The notes beneath the pieces are model-generated. The model worked only from the letters and a program-made list of their open reading frames with translations, searched no databases and had not been told where the DNA came from. DNA of 64,000 nucleotides from Arthrobacter sp. EM1 (GTDB taxonomy: Bacteria > Actinomycetota > Actinomycetes > Actinomycetales > Micrococcaceae). The position numbers were made by a program, and so were the translations under genes. The first letter of the stretch is position 1; each line of letters opens with the position of its first letter. The DNA lies in the NCBI RefSeq assembly GCF_029964055.1, contig NZ_CP124836.1, forward strand, positions 2,232,001-2,296,000. Reading direction: 5' to 3'. This document shows, one piece after another, positions 33,923 to 43,994 of this stretch.

Positions 33923-35347
33923 TCAGGGAGCCGGCGTGCTTGGCTTCCGGCGTTGCAGCACAACGGCGCCTGCCGCTCCCAGCAGGAACAGCGCCGCGGC
34001 CGCGCAGACGGGCACCACAAATGCTGTGGCGTAGCCCTGGTGCTGCGCCAACTGCCCGGCGATGGACGAACCGATCGCGGTGCCGGCAACAATACCGCTG
34101 GCCAGGGCGGTCATGACCGTTCCCAGCTTTCCGGCCGGGGCGACGATTCCGCCGATCGCGAAGACTGTGACCATCAGCGGGCCCACCGGCAGCCCCAGGA
34201 CCAGCAGCACCACGATCATGGGAAAAATGGCCGCAGGCAGCAACAGAAGCAGCGCCAGTGAAGCCATCAGGGCTGCGCAGACCAGCCACCGGGCGTTGGC
34301 TGTGAACCGCTGGGACCAGTACGCCACCGACAACGCCGCCGCTGCCGAACTCAGACCCATCACCGCATACAGCAGGCCCGCCAGCTCTGCGGTGGCGAAG
34401 CTGGCGGAGAACGAACTCAGCGCCGTCTGGGTGGATCCGAAGAACGTGCCCATACAGACCATGGCCAGCACGGGGAGCGCGACGGCGCCAACGGCGCCTG
34501 CCCGCTCGCCGGCGCTAAGCGACGCCCGCAACTGCTTTGCAAGGGCGGTCGATGCCGTGGTGCGCGCCGGTGTCCGGACCACCGCACGGTGCGTATCGTG
34601 GACCGCAAAGGCCGGGACGAGGGTAATGGTCAGGGCAGCGGCCAGGGCCAGCGGCAGCCAGGGTGCGATCAGGCTCGCCAGGATACCCACAAGCGCCGGG
34701 CCCAGGACAAATGTAAGTTCGTCAGCGGTGCCTTCGTAGGACAGCGCGGTGTCCAGATCCGCCGGATTGGCGTCGCGTCCGCCGCGGGAGGTCAATGCCA
34801 TCCATCGGACCCGGGCCAGCGGCCCCACTTGGGGGCTGCTGATGCCGGCCACAAATGCGGCCGCCAGGACGGGGACGGCGGCACCCAGGTCCTGTCCGCC
34901 GGGGATCAGGTAGGCGGAAATGATCAAGGCGATAACCGCGACGGTGTTGAAGACCGCGGCGAAGAGCAACACCGGCCGTTGGCCCCGCCGGTCCGCCAGC
35001 GCGCCGAGGACCGGGGCCCCGAGAGCCGAGCCGATGCCTACAGCGCCGGCCGACACGCCGCCGACGGCGTAGGAGCCGGTGACGGCGGTGACCAGGGTGA
35101 GGGTTCCGACAGTGAGCATCGCAAGCGGGAGCCTGGCGAAGAGTCCGACCGGGATGAAGCTCCGCCCTGCCAACAGCGGCAACCGGGCGTATCGTCCGGC
35201 GGTGCGCGGTGCAGGCGCCGAGGAGCCCGGCCCCGGCGGGGCGGGCGGGCGGGAAGGTGCGGCCGGGCCCGAGAGGGAGGCCGCCGTGGTGTCAGGGAGC
35301 TGCGGCGCCGTCGAAGCGGGCGCTTGGGAGGGAGGGAAGTGGGTCAT
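33923..35347 (-). CDS. MFS transporter
   Basis: 474 residues with about 12 TM helices after a Pro/Ala/Ser-rich N-terminal tail of roughly 55 residues. MFS features are VGIGSALGAPVLGALADRRGQRPVLLF (motif A-like) and repeated Gly/Ala-rich helices. The cytoplasmic middle loop contains ALSYEGTADELTFVLGPALVG, a pattern I associate with an unnamed actinobacterial MFS group. Substrate is unknown. The start at 35347 is the first Met in an otherwise non-hydrophobic leader; the Shine-Dalgarno is weak. It converges on the IclR gene. Confidence 0.87.
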   Translation of the reverse strand: MTHFPPSQAPASTAPQLPDTTAASLSGPAAPSRPPAPPGPGSSAPAPRTAGRYARLPLLAGRSFIPVGLFARLPLAMLTVGTLTLVTAVTGSYAVGGVSAGAVGIGSALGAPVLGALADRRGQRPVLLFAAVFNTVAVIALIISAYLIPGGQDLGAAVPVLAAAFVAGISSPQVGPLARVRWMALTSRGGRDANPADLDTALSYEGTADELTFVLGPALVGILASLIAPWLPLALAAALTITLVPAFAVHDTHRAVVRTPARTTASTALAKQLRASLSAGERAGAVGAVALPVLAMVCMGTFFGSTQTALSSFSASFATAELAGLLYAVMGLSSAAAALSVAYWSQRFTANARWLVCAALMASLALLLLLPAAIFPMIVVLLVLGLPVGPLMVTVFAIGGIVAPAGKLGTVMTALASGIVAGTAIGSSIAGQLAQHQGYATAFVVPVCAAAALFLLGAAGAVVLQRRKPSTPAP

Positions 35348-35484
35348 GATTCCGGGTTCGTTCAATGGTGCGCATCGTCCCTCCTCCCGATGCGCGCGAC
35401 CCGGTAACAGTACGATTCTAGCCGCATCGTTCGACGCCTGCACAGGCCCGGCAGCCGCGGCGGCTCCGGGGTGTCAGATGCGTG

Positions 35485-38400
35485 TCAGGGCTGGCCGTCA
35501 TCGGAGATGTGCACGGTGGAACCGCTGCGCCCCTTGACTACCTGCAGCTGGGTGCTGATGCGCTGCTTCATTTCGGCCACGTGGCTCACCAGACCGACCA
35601 CCCGGCCGCCGTCCCGGAGCCCCTCCAGCGCGTCCATAACTTGCTCGAGTGCTTGTTCGTCGAGGCTGCCGAAGCCTTCGTCCACAAAAAGCGTCTCGAT
35701 GTCGACACCGCCGGATTCCTGCTGCACCACGTCCGCGAGGCCGAGGGCCAGGGCCAGAGAGGCCATAAAGGATTCCCCTCCCGAGAGCGTTGCGGTGTCG
35801 CGGCGCTGCCCGGTCCACTGGTCCACCACTTCCAGGCCGAGCCCGGATTTCTGCCCCCGGGCCGCCTTCGCGTCGGTGTGCTGCAGGGTGTAGCGGCCAT
35901 CGCTCATTGCGACAAGTCGTTCCGAGGCGGCGAGAGCCACCTGTTCGAGCCGTGCCGCGAGGACATAGCTGTTCAGGCTCATCCGGTAGTTGTTGTCTCC
36001 CCCGCCGCGTGCCGCGTCCGCGACCGCCGTCAGCAGTGCTGCCCGTTCCCGCGGTTCCTGACCTGCCGCCGCGAGTTGCACATAGGTGTCGGCGATAGTG
36101 TCGAGGGTGCGTACGGATTTTTCCGCGAGGCCGGCCTCGAGTTCCGCGTCCCTGGCGGCGCGCTCAGCCGTGGCGGCTTCTGCGCTGAGCCGTTCCACCA
36201 GCTCCGCGGCAAGCGGGCCCTCCGTTGCCAGCTCGTGCGCCGCCAGCACCAGGTCCTCGCTGGCAAAAAGTTCCTCAATCCGGACAGCTTCATCTAGTCC
36301 GGCACGGACGTCCGCTTCCAGGGCTGCCGCAGCCGCGGCCGGCAGCAGGGCGCCGCGGGCCGCCTCGGCGGATGCGAAACCGGTGCCGGGAAGGGCCAGC
36401 TCCAACTGCCGACGGGCCTCCGCGGACCGGCCGCTGGCCTGTTCCAGCAGGTTCCGCGCTTCCTCGGCGCGTTCCAGCACGGCCGTTGCACCGTCCACGG
36501 CTGTGATGCGGGCTGCCAGGACCGGGTGTCCTGCCCTGAGTTTGTCGAGCGCCAGTTCCAGGGCATCGGACTGTTCCTGGACTTCGGCCAGGGTGGAGCC
36601 GATCCGGGCAATGCTGGAGTCCACAGCCGTTCGGGCCTGCTGGCCTGCGGCGCTCTCCTCCTCGAGTTCGGCGTGCCGGGTGCGGTTGGCGGCAAGCTCC
36701 GCCGCAGCGCGCTGCGCTTCCGCGGCACGTTCCCTGGCCAGGGCGGCGTCGAGGGCGGCGACGTCAGGGGCGGTATTGGCGCCCTGCGCCGCCAGCACGG
36801 CAACGTCCTGCTGGGCCTCCGCGAGTTCGCGTTCGAGGCTCGCGAGTGCGCCTTCCGCGGCCTCGCAGGCGCGCTGGGCGGTCTCTTCGGCCTCGGCCAC
36901 CGTCAGGGCCGAAGCCGCTGCCGGGGCGGGCGCCGGGTGCTCGGGGCTGCCGCACACCAGGCACGGGAGACCGGGCAGCAGCTGGGAGGCCAGTTCCGCG
37001 GCAGCATTGGCCAGCCGTTCCTCACGCAGATCGAGCCAGCCCTGGCGCAGGTCCTGGTAGCTTTCCCGGGCCACGCCGTGGCGTTGCGCGACGGCTTCGC
37101 AGCTGGTCTCCGCCCGGGCGTACCGCCGGACCAGGACCAGCAGTTCTTCGGCCGCCGCTGCTTCTTTGGACCGCAACTGCACCTCGGCGGCGAGTTCTTC
37201 GAGCGGATGCATTGAAGCGAGAAGGGCAATGGACTCCGCCTCCAGGGCGGCCAGGGCAGCATCACCTGATGCCCGCTTGTCTTCCTGCCCGGCCAACTCC
37301 AGGCCAAGCCGCGCGGCGCGGCTCCGGAGCCCGGCGAGGCTCGATTCCTCGGGCAGCCGCTCCTCGAGCACGGCGCGCAGGGTACGCAATCCGGCCAGGG
37401 CAGGCCGCAGCGCAGCGCCATCGAAGGCAGCGCTGTCGAAGGCGGAACTGTCAGCATTAGCGGCGCTGTCCGCGGCCGCAGTCTCTAACGCGGCAAGTTC
37501 GTCGTCGGTAAGCGCCGCGGTCCGCAGATCGTGTCCTGCCGCCGCCATCGCTGCCCTTGCATCTTCCTCGGCCCTGGCGGCACCGTCGACCGCCTGCAGT
37601 TGCCCGCCGAGTACTTCGGCCAGCCGATGCAGGTCCAGCTGTCTGCTCTTGGCTGCGATGGCGGGGGCCGCGGCCTCAGCCGCGGATTGCCGGCGGCGGG
37701 CAACGGCCAGCCTGGACTGGCGGGCATCCCGTGTTGCCGCGGCGTCCCTGGCGGCCAGTCGCTCAGCACGCTGCCGGTCGGCCGCCAGGGCTGCCGCACG
37801 GTGTTGTTCCGCGGCACCGGCTGCACGAGCCTGGAGCCAGGGCAGGAACGAGTCCGTGTCAGCGCGGTCCGGAGCGGCCTCCCCGTCGCGTTCCAGCGTT
37901 GCCGTTTCAGCCTCCGCCTGCGCGAGCAGGAGCTCAAGCCGGCCATTGAGACCGGCGACCTCGCTGCGGGCTGCCTGCGCGTTCCGGCCCAGCTCCTGTT
38001 CAACAGCCTCAAAACGCTGGGTACCAAAGAGGCTCTGCAGCAGCTCCAGGCGGTCGGCAGCCTTGGACCGCAGGAAGGCCGCGAAGTCGCCCTGCGGCAG
38101 CATTACAACACGGGTGAACTGCTCCCGGTTCATGCCGAGGACCGCTGCGATCTCGGCGCCGGCTTCGTCGTTCCGGCCGGATTTTTCAAGCCATCCACCG
38201 TCAACGCGTTCCCGGAGCAGCGTATTGGCCTGCTGCACCGTGAAGCCGCTCCTACCCCGGGCGCTGGGCTTCTGCCAGGCCGGCGAGCGGGAGACCTCGA
38301 AGTGCCTGCCGCTGGCGGAGAACTCACAGGTGACCCGGGGCTCCGCGGTGGCCTCGGCATGGTCGCTCCGCAGCCGCTTGCCGTCCTGCCGCGCCCCGGG

Positions 38401-38568
38401 CACTGACCCATAAAGGGCGAAGCAGATGGCGTCCAGAACGCTTGTCTTCCCCGCTCCGGTGGGACCGTTGAGCAGGAACAGGCCATGGGCGCTCAGGCGG
38501 TCAAAATCGATGTGTTCGGTGCCGGCGAAGGGTCCGAAGGCGGAGATCTCAAGGCGATGGATTCTCAC
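35485..38568 (-). CDS. sbcC: SbcC-like SMC/Rad50 ATPase, exonuclease subunit
   Basis: 1027 residues. Walker A GPTGAGKT at 35-42, a Q-loop region VVMLPQGDFAAFL, long Ala/Glu/Arg-rich coiled coils on both sides of a zinc hook (Cys536-x2-Cys539 in LPCLVCGSPEHP), the signature LSGGES at about 928 and Walker B LFVDEGFGSLD at about 960. This is the full Rad50/SbcC plan. With SbcD it forms a nuclease that cleaves DNA hairpins and protein-blocked ends. GTG start at 38568 with AAGGA upstream; it overlaps the sbcD stop as GTGA. Confidence 0.95.
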   Translation of the reverse strand: MRIHRLEISAFGPFAGTEHIDFDRLSAHGLFLLNGPTGAGKTSVLDAICFALYGSVPGARQDGKRLRSDHAEATAEPRVTCEFSASGRHFEVSRSPAWQKPSARGRSGFTVQQANTLLRERVDGGWLEKSGRNDEAGAEIAAVLGMNREQFTRVVMLPQGDFAAFLRSKAADRLELLQSLFGTQRFEAVEQELGRNAQAARSEVAGLNGRLELLLAQAEAETATLERDGEAAPDRADTDSFLPWLQARAAGAAEQHRAAALAADRQRAERLAARDAAATRDARQSRLAVARRRQSAAEAAAPAIAAKSRQLDLHRLAEVLGGQLQAVDGAARAEEDARAAMAAAGHDLRTAALTDDELAALETAAADSAANADSSAFDSAAFDGAALRPALAGLRTLRAVLEERLPEESSLAGLRSRAARLGLELAGQEDKRASGDAALAALEAESIALLASMHPLEELAAEVQLRSKEAAAAEELLVLVRRYARAETSCEAVAQRHGVARESYQDLRQGWLDLREERLANAAAELASQLLPGLPCLVCGSPEHPAPAPAAASALTVAEAEETAQRACEAAEGALASLERELAEAQQDVAVLAAQGANTAPDVAALDAALARERAAEAQRAAAELAANRTRHAELEEESAAGQQARTAVDSSIARIGSTLAEVQEQSDALELALDKLRAGHPVLAARITAVDGATAVLERAEEARNLLEQASGRSAEARRQLELALPGTGFASAEAARGALLPAAAAAALEADVRAGLDEAVRIEELFASEDLVLAAHELATEGPLAAELVERLSAEAATAERAARDAELEAGLAEKSVRTLDTIADTYVQLAAAGQEPRERAALLTAVADAARGGGDNNYRMSLNSYVLAARLEQVALAASERLVAMSDGRYTLQHTDAKAARGQKSGLGLEVVDQWTGQRRDTATLSGGESFMASLALALGLADVVQQESGGVDIETLFVDEGFGSLDEQALEQVMDALEGLRDGGRVVGLVSHVAEMKQRISTQLQVVKGRSGSTVHISDDGQP

Positions 38569-39752
38569 CGTGAAATTCCTTCCAGGCGCACGGCTTCCAG
38601 GGCTTGGGCCAGGACAGCTGCCTCGCCGTCGTCGGCGCCGCGGCCCCGGACGTGCTCCAGGAAACTGCAGCAGACGGCAAGGTCGTCGGTAGCGCCGGCG
38701 AGCCGGCTGCTGTAACTGCTCTTCGCGGCGGCACCGGCACCCTCCGGGTCGAACCCCAGCACCAGTGTGTCCGGGAAGCGCGTGCGCAGCCTTTCCATGG
38801 CCTGCGCCGGGCGCTGTGCGTCGGTCAGGGTGATCTGGCAATAGGCAGACTCGGCCCAGGCGTGTTCCTCCGACACGAGCAGCTCCGCCAATTTCCCGCG
38901 CAGCACGGCCAGCGTACGCGGAGCTGTCCAGAGCACCTCCCGGACCGCGCCGATGCCGTCAGCGTCGACGTCCACGAGCCAGCTGCCTTTGCGGTGCTTT
39001 GCTTCGGAGAACGAATAGGCGAGCGGGGAGCCGGAGTAGCGGACGGTGGGCGAGAGCTCCTGCCGCCCGTGCAGGTGGCCGAGCGCTGTGTAGCCAAAAC
39101 CGTCGAAGAGGTCCAGCGGCACAGCACCCACACCACCAATGCTCAGGTCCCGTTCACTCTCGGAACTGATCCCGCCGCTGGCGAAGGTATGCGCCAGCAC
39201 CACGGAGTGGACCGTTCGGCCGGCGCTCCGGGCCGCGAGATCGGCACGGATCAGGTCCGTGGCCGCCCGGGTTACCTCGAAGTGGCTCGCGGTCCCGACG
39301 CCGAGCTGTTCGGCCACCAGCCGTGGCTCCAGCCAGGGGATACCGTAGATGGCGAGCACGGCTCCGGTGCCGTCAACGGCATCGGCTTCGTCGTCGAGCG
39401 GGAACAGCACTGGCTGCTCCAACTCGGAGAGCCTGGTGCGCAGGTGCACTCCCCCGCGTTCCAGCAGCCGGGACGCGAAGCCGAGCCGGATGGCCGAGTC
39501 GTGGTTGCCGCTGGTCAGGACCACCTGGGCACCGGCACCGGTCAGGGCCACCAGGGCGTCGTCGAGCAGGCGGACGACGTCGACCCCCGGCAGGGCACGG
39601 TCATAGACGTCGCCGGCGATGAGGACGACGTCGACCGCCTCATCACGGACGCAGCTGACCAGCTGATCGATGAACGCGCGCTGGGCATCCAGCATCCCGA
39701 CGCCGTGGAATGACCGGCCCAAATGCCAGTCCGAGGTGTGCAATAACCGCAT
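38565..39752 (-). CDS. sbcD: SbcD-like exonuclease subunit (Mre11 family)
   Basis: 395 residues. The metallophosphoesterase motifs stand in order: MRLLHTSDWHLGR, VLIAGDVYDRALPG, VVLTSGNHDSAIR, LAHTFASGG and YTALGHLHGRQ, giving the two-metal site of Mre11/SbcD. A C-terminal capping region interacts with SbcC. The start at 39752 fits the conserved N terminus; TACCGT lies 6 nt upstream, with AGGAG directly before the ATG. It is translationally coupled to sbcC by a 4-bp overlap. Confidence 0.95.
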   Translation of the reverse strand: MRLLHTSDWHLGRSFHGVGMLDAQRAFIDQLVSCVRDEAVDVVLIAGDVYDRALPGVDVVRLLDDALVALTGAGAQVVLTSGNHDSAIRLGFASRLLERGGVHLRTRLSELEQPVLFPLDDEADAVDGTGAVLAIYGIPWLEPRLVAEQLGVGTASHFEVTRAATDLIRADLAARSAGRTVHSVVLAHTFASGGISSESERDLSIGGVGAVPLDLFDGFGYTALGHLHGRQELSPTVRYSGSPLAYSFSEAKHRKGSWLVDVDADGIGAVREVLWTAPRTLAVLRGKLAELLVSEEHAWAESAYCQITLTDAQRPAQAMERLRTRFPDTLVLGFDPEGAGAAAKSSYSSRLAGATDDLAVCCSFLEHVRGRGADDGEAAVLAQALEAVRLEGISR

Positions 39753-39807
39753 ACTCCTACGGTATCGGCTCCCACCGACAGGATTGCGCCACCGCTCCGG
39801 CACCCGA

Positions 39808-40797
39808 TTACTTGCCGCGTTCGCCGTCGAAGAAAGCACGCGCTTCGTCGCTGCCGGCGGCCGCGCCACCGGCAGCCAGCCGGACCTGTGCCTCAGCCGG
39901 GTCCGGTGCGCCCAAGTCGTCGGATTCGCCCAGGTCGTCGGCTTCCTCGGCTTCGTCGGCCTCGCCCAGGTCCTCAGCTTCGTCAGCTTCGTCGGCTTCC
40001 TCGGCCTCGCCAGCCGAAACCGGCAACGCGCCCAACGTCAGCTGCGCGAAGCCGCGGACCGCGAGCCCCGCCACGGCCGCACCTACCAGCGGGGCGACCC
40101 AGAACAGCCACAGCTGTCCGAGCGCATCCGGGCTGCTGAAGAGCGCGGAAGCGGTGGCACGTGCCGGGTTAAAGGGGGAGTTACCGGGCGCCTGGCCAAA
40201 CTGCAGGAGCACCGCAGTGGTCAGGCCGACGGCGAAGGGCGCCGCCAGCCGGGAGGGGTTCCGCCGCGAGGTGGTGCCCAGGTAGACGGCGACCAGCAGC
40301 GCGGCGCCGATCACCTCAATGAGCAGCACTCCCGCCATCGGGACCTGGATGACGGACCGATCACCGAAGCCGGCGTTCACCGTGTCGAAAGCCGTTCTGG
40401 CGTCGGCGATGTTCGGGACGGTGCGCAGGAGGCCAAAGAGGGTCACCCCGGCCAGCAGTGCGCCCACCAATTGCGCGCCGATGTAGGCCGCCGCGTCAGC
40501 GGGCCGCAGCCGGCCGGCAAAGGCGTTCCCCGCCGTCACGGCAGGATTAAAATGACCGCCGGAGAGGTATCCGAACGCGAGCATCGCTGCTGTAACTGCC
40601 AGTCCCGCGGCGAGCGGAGCCGACAGCGGGTTCGACTGCGGGATCGTGAACAAGGGAACGCCCAGGCCGGCGATCACCACAAAAAACGTCCCGAGAGCCT
40701 CGCCGGACAGTCGGCCCAGCAACCGGGGCTGCGGCGAAGTGTCCGTCGTGGCGGCTGTCCGGTCAGTCGACTCGCGGGCTGGGGCAGGCGTGATCAT
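39808..40797 (-). CDS. aquaporin (MIP family) with acidic repetitive C-terminal tail
   Basis: 329 residues. Six TM helices carry the two NPA boxes, GGHFNPAVTAG and NSPFNPARATAS; the Arg following the second box is present. It should conduct water or small neutral solutes. The last 80 residues are unusual: an acidic run built of EADE/EAEDLGE-like units, followed by a Gly/Ala-rich stretch. The underlying DNA (about 39905-40015) is an imperfect repeat of TCGTCGGCTTC. AAAGGAA precedes the ATG. Confidence 0.9.
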   Translation of the reverse strand: MITPAPARESTDRTAATTDTSPQPRLLGRLSGEALGTFFVVIAGLGVPLFTIPQSNPLSAPLAAGLAVTAAMLAFGYLSGGHFNPAVTAGNAFAGRLRPADAAAYIGAQLVGALLAGVTLFGLLRTVPNIADARTAFDTVNAGFGDRSVIQVPMAGVLLIEVIGAALLVAVYLGTTSRRNPSRLAAPFAVGLTTAVLLQFGQAPGNSPFNPARATASALFSSPDALGQLWLFWVAPLVGAAVAGLAVRGFAQLTLGALPVSAGEAEEADEADEAEDLGEADEAEEADDLGESDDLGAPDPAEAQVRLAAGGAAAGSDEARAFFDGERGK

Positions 40798-40923
40798 GGT
40801 GGGGAATTCCTTTGTTTGGGGCCAGCGAGCAGTCTGTCAGCGGAGTCTGGATGTTCGCTGGACCCGGACCCGGCGCTGCCAAAGCCCGCGCCCCCAACCG
40901 GGAATGTGCAACGGGTTCAGACT

Positions 40924-42666
40924 TCAGTCGCTGGGATCAGGGGACCGCGGGTCCCTCTCGCCCAGGTCTGCTGCCCCCAGCGTGGCAGCGGCCGGACTAC
41001 GCGAAGCGTCGTGCACGCGGGCGCTCACCTCCGGGTGGTGGAGGTCCAGGGCCGGTCGCTCGGAGCGGATCCGCGGCAACGAGGTGAAGTTGTGCCGCGG
41101 CGGCGGGCAGGAGGTGGCCCACTCCAGAGAGGCGCCAAAGCCCCACGGATCGTCCACTTCGACGCGTTCGTTGCTGCGCCAGGTGATGTAGACGTTCCAG
41201 AAGAACGGGATCAGCGACGCGCCAAGCAGGAACGAGGAGTAGGTGGAGAACTGGTTCATCCAGGTGAAGTTATCCTGCGGCATGTAGTCCGCATAGCGGC
41301 GCGGCATACCCTCCACGCCGAGCCAGTGCTGGATCAGGAAGGTGCCGTGGAAGCCCAGGAACAGCATCCAAAAATGGATCTTGCCGAGGCGTTCGTTGAG
41401 CATCTTCCCGGTGAACTTCGGCCACCAGAAATAGAACCCGGCGAACATCGCGAACACCACGGTGCCGAAGACCACGTAGTGGAAGTGAGCCACCACAAAG
41501 TAGGAATCGGAGACATGGAAGTCCAGCGGCGGCGAAGCCAGGATGATGCCGGTCAGGCCGCCGAACAGGAAGGTCGCCAGGAAGCCCAGGCTCCACAACA
41601 TCGGCGTCTCAAAGGTAATCGATCCCCGCCACATGGTGCCGATCCAGTTGAAGAACTTCACCCCGGTCGGAACGGCAATCAACATGGTCATAAATGAGAA
41701 GAACGGCAGCAGCACCGAGCCGGTCACGTACATGTGGTGCGCCCACACGGTCACGGACAGCGCGGCAATGGAAATCGTTGCATAGACCAGGCCCTTGTAG
41801 CCGAAGATCGGCTTGCGGCTGAAGACCGGGAAAATCTCCGTGACGATGCCGAAGAACGGCAGGGCAATGATGTAAACCTCGGGGTGGCCGAAGAACCAGA
41901 ACAGGTGCTGCCAGAGGACCGCGCCGCCGTTCTCCGGATCAAAAATATGCGCCCCGAAGCGGCGGTCAGCACCGAGCGCGAACAACGCCGCGGCCAGCGG
42001 CGGGAACGCCATCAGCACCAGGATCGCCGTCACCAGGATGTTCCAGGTGAAAATCGGCATCCGCCACATGGTCATACCCGGGGCACGCATGCAAATAACC
42101 GTGGTGATGAAGTTCACCGCGCCAAGGATGGTACCGAAACCGGACAGCGCCAGGCCAAAGACCCAGAGGTCACCGCCCACACCGGGGCTGAAGGTCGTGT
42201 TGGACAACGGCGCATAAGCAAACCAGCCAAACGACGCCGCACCCTGCGGAGTGATGAACCCGGACACGGCGATAGTGGAGCCGAAGAGGAAAAACCAGAA
42301 GGCCAGCGCGTTCAGCCGCGGGAAGGCGACGTCGGGGGCACCGATCTGCAGCGGCATAATCACGTTCGCGAAGCCCGCGAACAGCGGCGTCGCGAACATC
42401 AGCAGCATCACCGTGCCGTGCATCGTGAAGAGCTGGTTGTACTGCTCCTTGGTCTGCAGGATCTGCATACCCGGTTCGAACAGCTCGGCACGGATCAACA
42501 GCGCCATCACACCGCCGAAGCAAAAGAACACAAAAGAGGCAATCAGGTACATGTACCCGATGGTCTTATGGTCAGTCGAGGTGATCCAGTTGACGACAAT
42601 GCGTCCCTTGCCGCTGGGCACCGGCGGCGTGCCAACCGCAACGGCGCTCATCTGGTCTAGAGCCAT
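40924..42666 (-). CDS. ctaD: cytochrome c oxidase subunit I (aa3-type)
   Basis: 580 residues, 12 TM helices. Heme-copper oxidase landmarks are visible: the heme-a ligand in [15 protein letters not shown], the Cu-B His-Tyr region [27 protein letters not shown], and the two-heme helix [11 protein letters not shown]. It reduces O2 at the end of the respiratory chain and pumps protons. GGGAGG precedes the ATG at 42666. No ctaC, ctaE, ctaF or qcr gene is adjacent, so this is an isolated subunit I gene. The final 50 residues (after [12 protein letters not shown]) are a polar tail. Confidence 0.96.
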   Translation of the reverse strand: MALDQMSAVAVGTPPVPSGKGRIVVNWITSTDHKTIGYMYLIASFVFFCFGGVMALLIRAELFEPGMQILQTKEQYNQLFTMHGTVMLLMFATPLFAGFANVIMPLQIGAPDVAFPRLNALAFWFFLFGSTIAVSGFITPQGAASFGWFAYAPLSNTTFSPGVGGDLWVFGLALSGFGTILGAVNFITTVICMRAPGMTMWRMPIFTWNILVTAILVLMAFPPLAAALFALGADRRFGAHIFDPENGGAVLWQHLFWFFGHPEVYIIALPFFGIVTEIFPVFSRKPIFGYKGLVYATISIAALSVTVWAHHMYVTGSVLLPFFSFMTMLIAVPTGVKFFNWIGTMWRGSITFETPMLWSLGFLATFLFGGLTGIILASPPLDFHVSDSYFVVAHFHYVVFGTVVFAMFAGFYFWWPKFTGKMLNERLGKIHFWMLFLGFHGTFLIQHWLGVEGMPRRYADYMPQDNFTWMNQFSTYSSFLLGASLIPFFWNVYITWRSNERVEVDDPWGFGASLEWATSCPPPRHNFTSLPRIRSERPALDLHHPEVSARVHDASRSPAAATLGAADLGERDPRSPDPSD

Positions 42667-42842
42667 TTCGGCCTCCCGTAGCTGCAACCGTCCGTGCTGG
42701 CACGCCGGCACGGACACCGATAAAGCGTTTATCCCGACCGTAGCCACCCGCGGTTCTCCCCGCAAGGGCGCAGCCGCTCTGGTGGCGGCGAATCTATGGC
42801 AGCGCCGCGGCCCGGCCCCGCAACCGGGTAAAATTCTTGCTC

Positions 42843-43958
42843 ATGAGTACCGAGCCCGCAACGACCCCAGCACCAGAACCCGCCCCGTCGCACGCATCCC
42901 GGATCCACGGCTGCCTGCTGGGCGGCGCGCTGGGTGATTCACTCGGGTACGCCGTCGAATCCGACGACATCTCCACCATCCGCGGAAAATTCGGGGCGGA
43001 GGGGCTGCGCGGGTTTGCGGCACTCGACGGGGTCAGCCACTTTTCCGACGACACGCAACTCACGCTGTACACCGTGGACGGGCTGCTGGAAGCGCTGGAG
43101 TGGGCCAACTCCGGTGTGGGCGCGGACACAAACGCCTGCCTGTGGCTCGCCTACCTGCGCTGGCTCGCCAGCCAGGGAGTGCCGGTTCCGGAAGCCGCCC
43201 CGTTCCAGCCGCCGCGATGGATCGATACCCACGCCGTCCTCAAACAGCGGCGCTCCCCCAACGATGCCTGCCTGAGCGGACTCGCGACGGGAGAAATGGG
43301 AACGTATTTCCGTCCCGTCAACCCGGAGTCCAAGGGTTGCGGCACGGTGATGCGCTCGGCCCCGTTCGGTTTGATCCCCTACATTGCCGCCGGCGACGTC
43401 TACAAGCTCAGCGCCGACGCAGCCTCGCTGACCCATGGGCACCCCGCGGCGCGGCAGAGCGCCGGCATCTTCAGCCTTGTTATCCATGCGCTGGTCTCCG
43501 GCCGGAGCCTGCGCGAGGCAGCCGAAGACGCCCTCGGACTCTTTGCGAACAGCCCGCTGCGCAAGGACGAACAGGTTGATCCCGACGTTATGGCCCGGCT
43601 TGGCACCGCACTGCGGCTTGGCACCGCCCGTGCACGGCTGGAGCCGGAGGAGCTGGTCCGGACTCTTGGTGCGGGCCGGGTGGCAGAGGAAGCACTTGCC
43701 ATTGCGCTGTACGCGGTGCTCGCCACCGAACCGGATCCGACGTCGCCTGCCGGAAGCCCGGCGGAGCACTTCCGCACGGCAATCGCCGTCGCGGTTAACC
43801 ACAGCGGGGACAGCGACTCCACCGCATCGATTGCCGGCAATATCCTGGGGGCGTTCTACGGCGAGGATTGCCTTCCCGCGCAGTGGCTTGAGGCACTGGA
43901 GGCTCCGGAGGTCATCCGCGGCATGGCGACCAGGCTGGCCGCTGTCACCGGCCCCTGA
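42843..43958 (+). CDS. ADP-ribosylglycohydrolase family protein
   Basis: 371 residues. Binuclear-metal motifs of the DraG/ARH family are present: GCLLGGALGDSLGYAVE, the Asp pair in FSDDTQLTLYTVDGLLEA, and HSGDSDSTASIAGNILGAFYG near the C terminus. It probably removes ADP-ribose from proteins or nucleic acids or hydrolyses a related glycoside. The start at 42843 has TAAAAT 8 nt upstream, so the mRNA is probably leaderless. The divergent neighbour is ctaD. Confidence 0.92.
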   Translation: MSTEPATTPAPEPAPSHASRIHGCLLGGALGDSLGYAVESDDISTIRGKFGAEGLRGFAALDGVSHFSDDTQLTLYTVDGLLEALEWANSGVGADTNACLWLAYLRWLASQGVPVPEAAPFQPPRWIDTHAVLKQRRSPNDACLSGLATGEMGTYFRPVNPESKGCGTVMRSAPFGLIPYIAAGDVYKLSADAASLTHGHPAARQSAGIFSLVIHALVSGRSLREAAEDALGLFANSPLRKDEQVDPDVMARLGTALRLGTARARLEPEELVRTLGAGRVAEEALAIALYAVLATEPDPTSPAGSPAEHFRTAIAVAVNHSGDSDSTASIAGNILGAFYGEDCLPAQWLEALEAPEVIRGMATRLAAVTGP

Positions 43959-43994
43959 CCGGGCCCCGGCTGCGGTCCGCACGGACCACCTGCG

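Noticed and set aside
36086..38413. Long plus-strand frames rich in Ser/Ala/Arg opposite sbcC
   Set aside because: They are mirror images of the Ala/Glu/Arg coiled-coil codons of sbcC and contain no domain.
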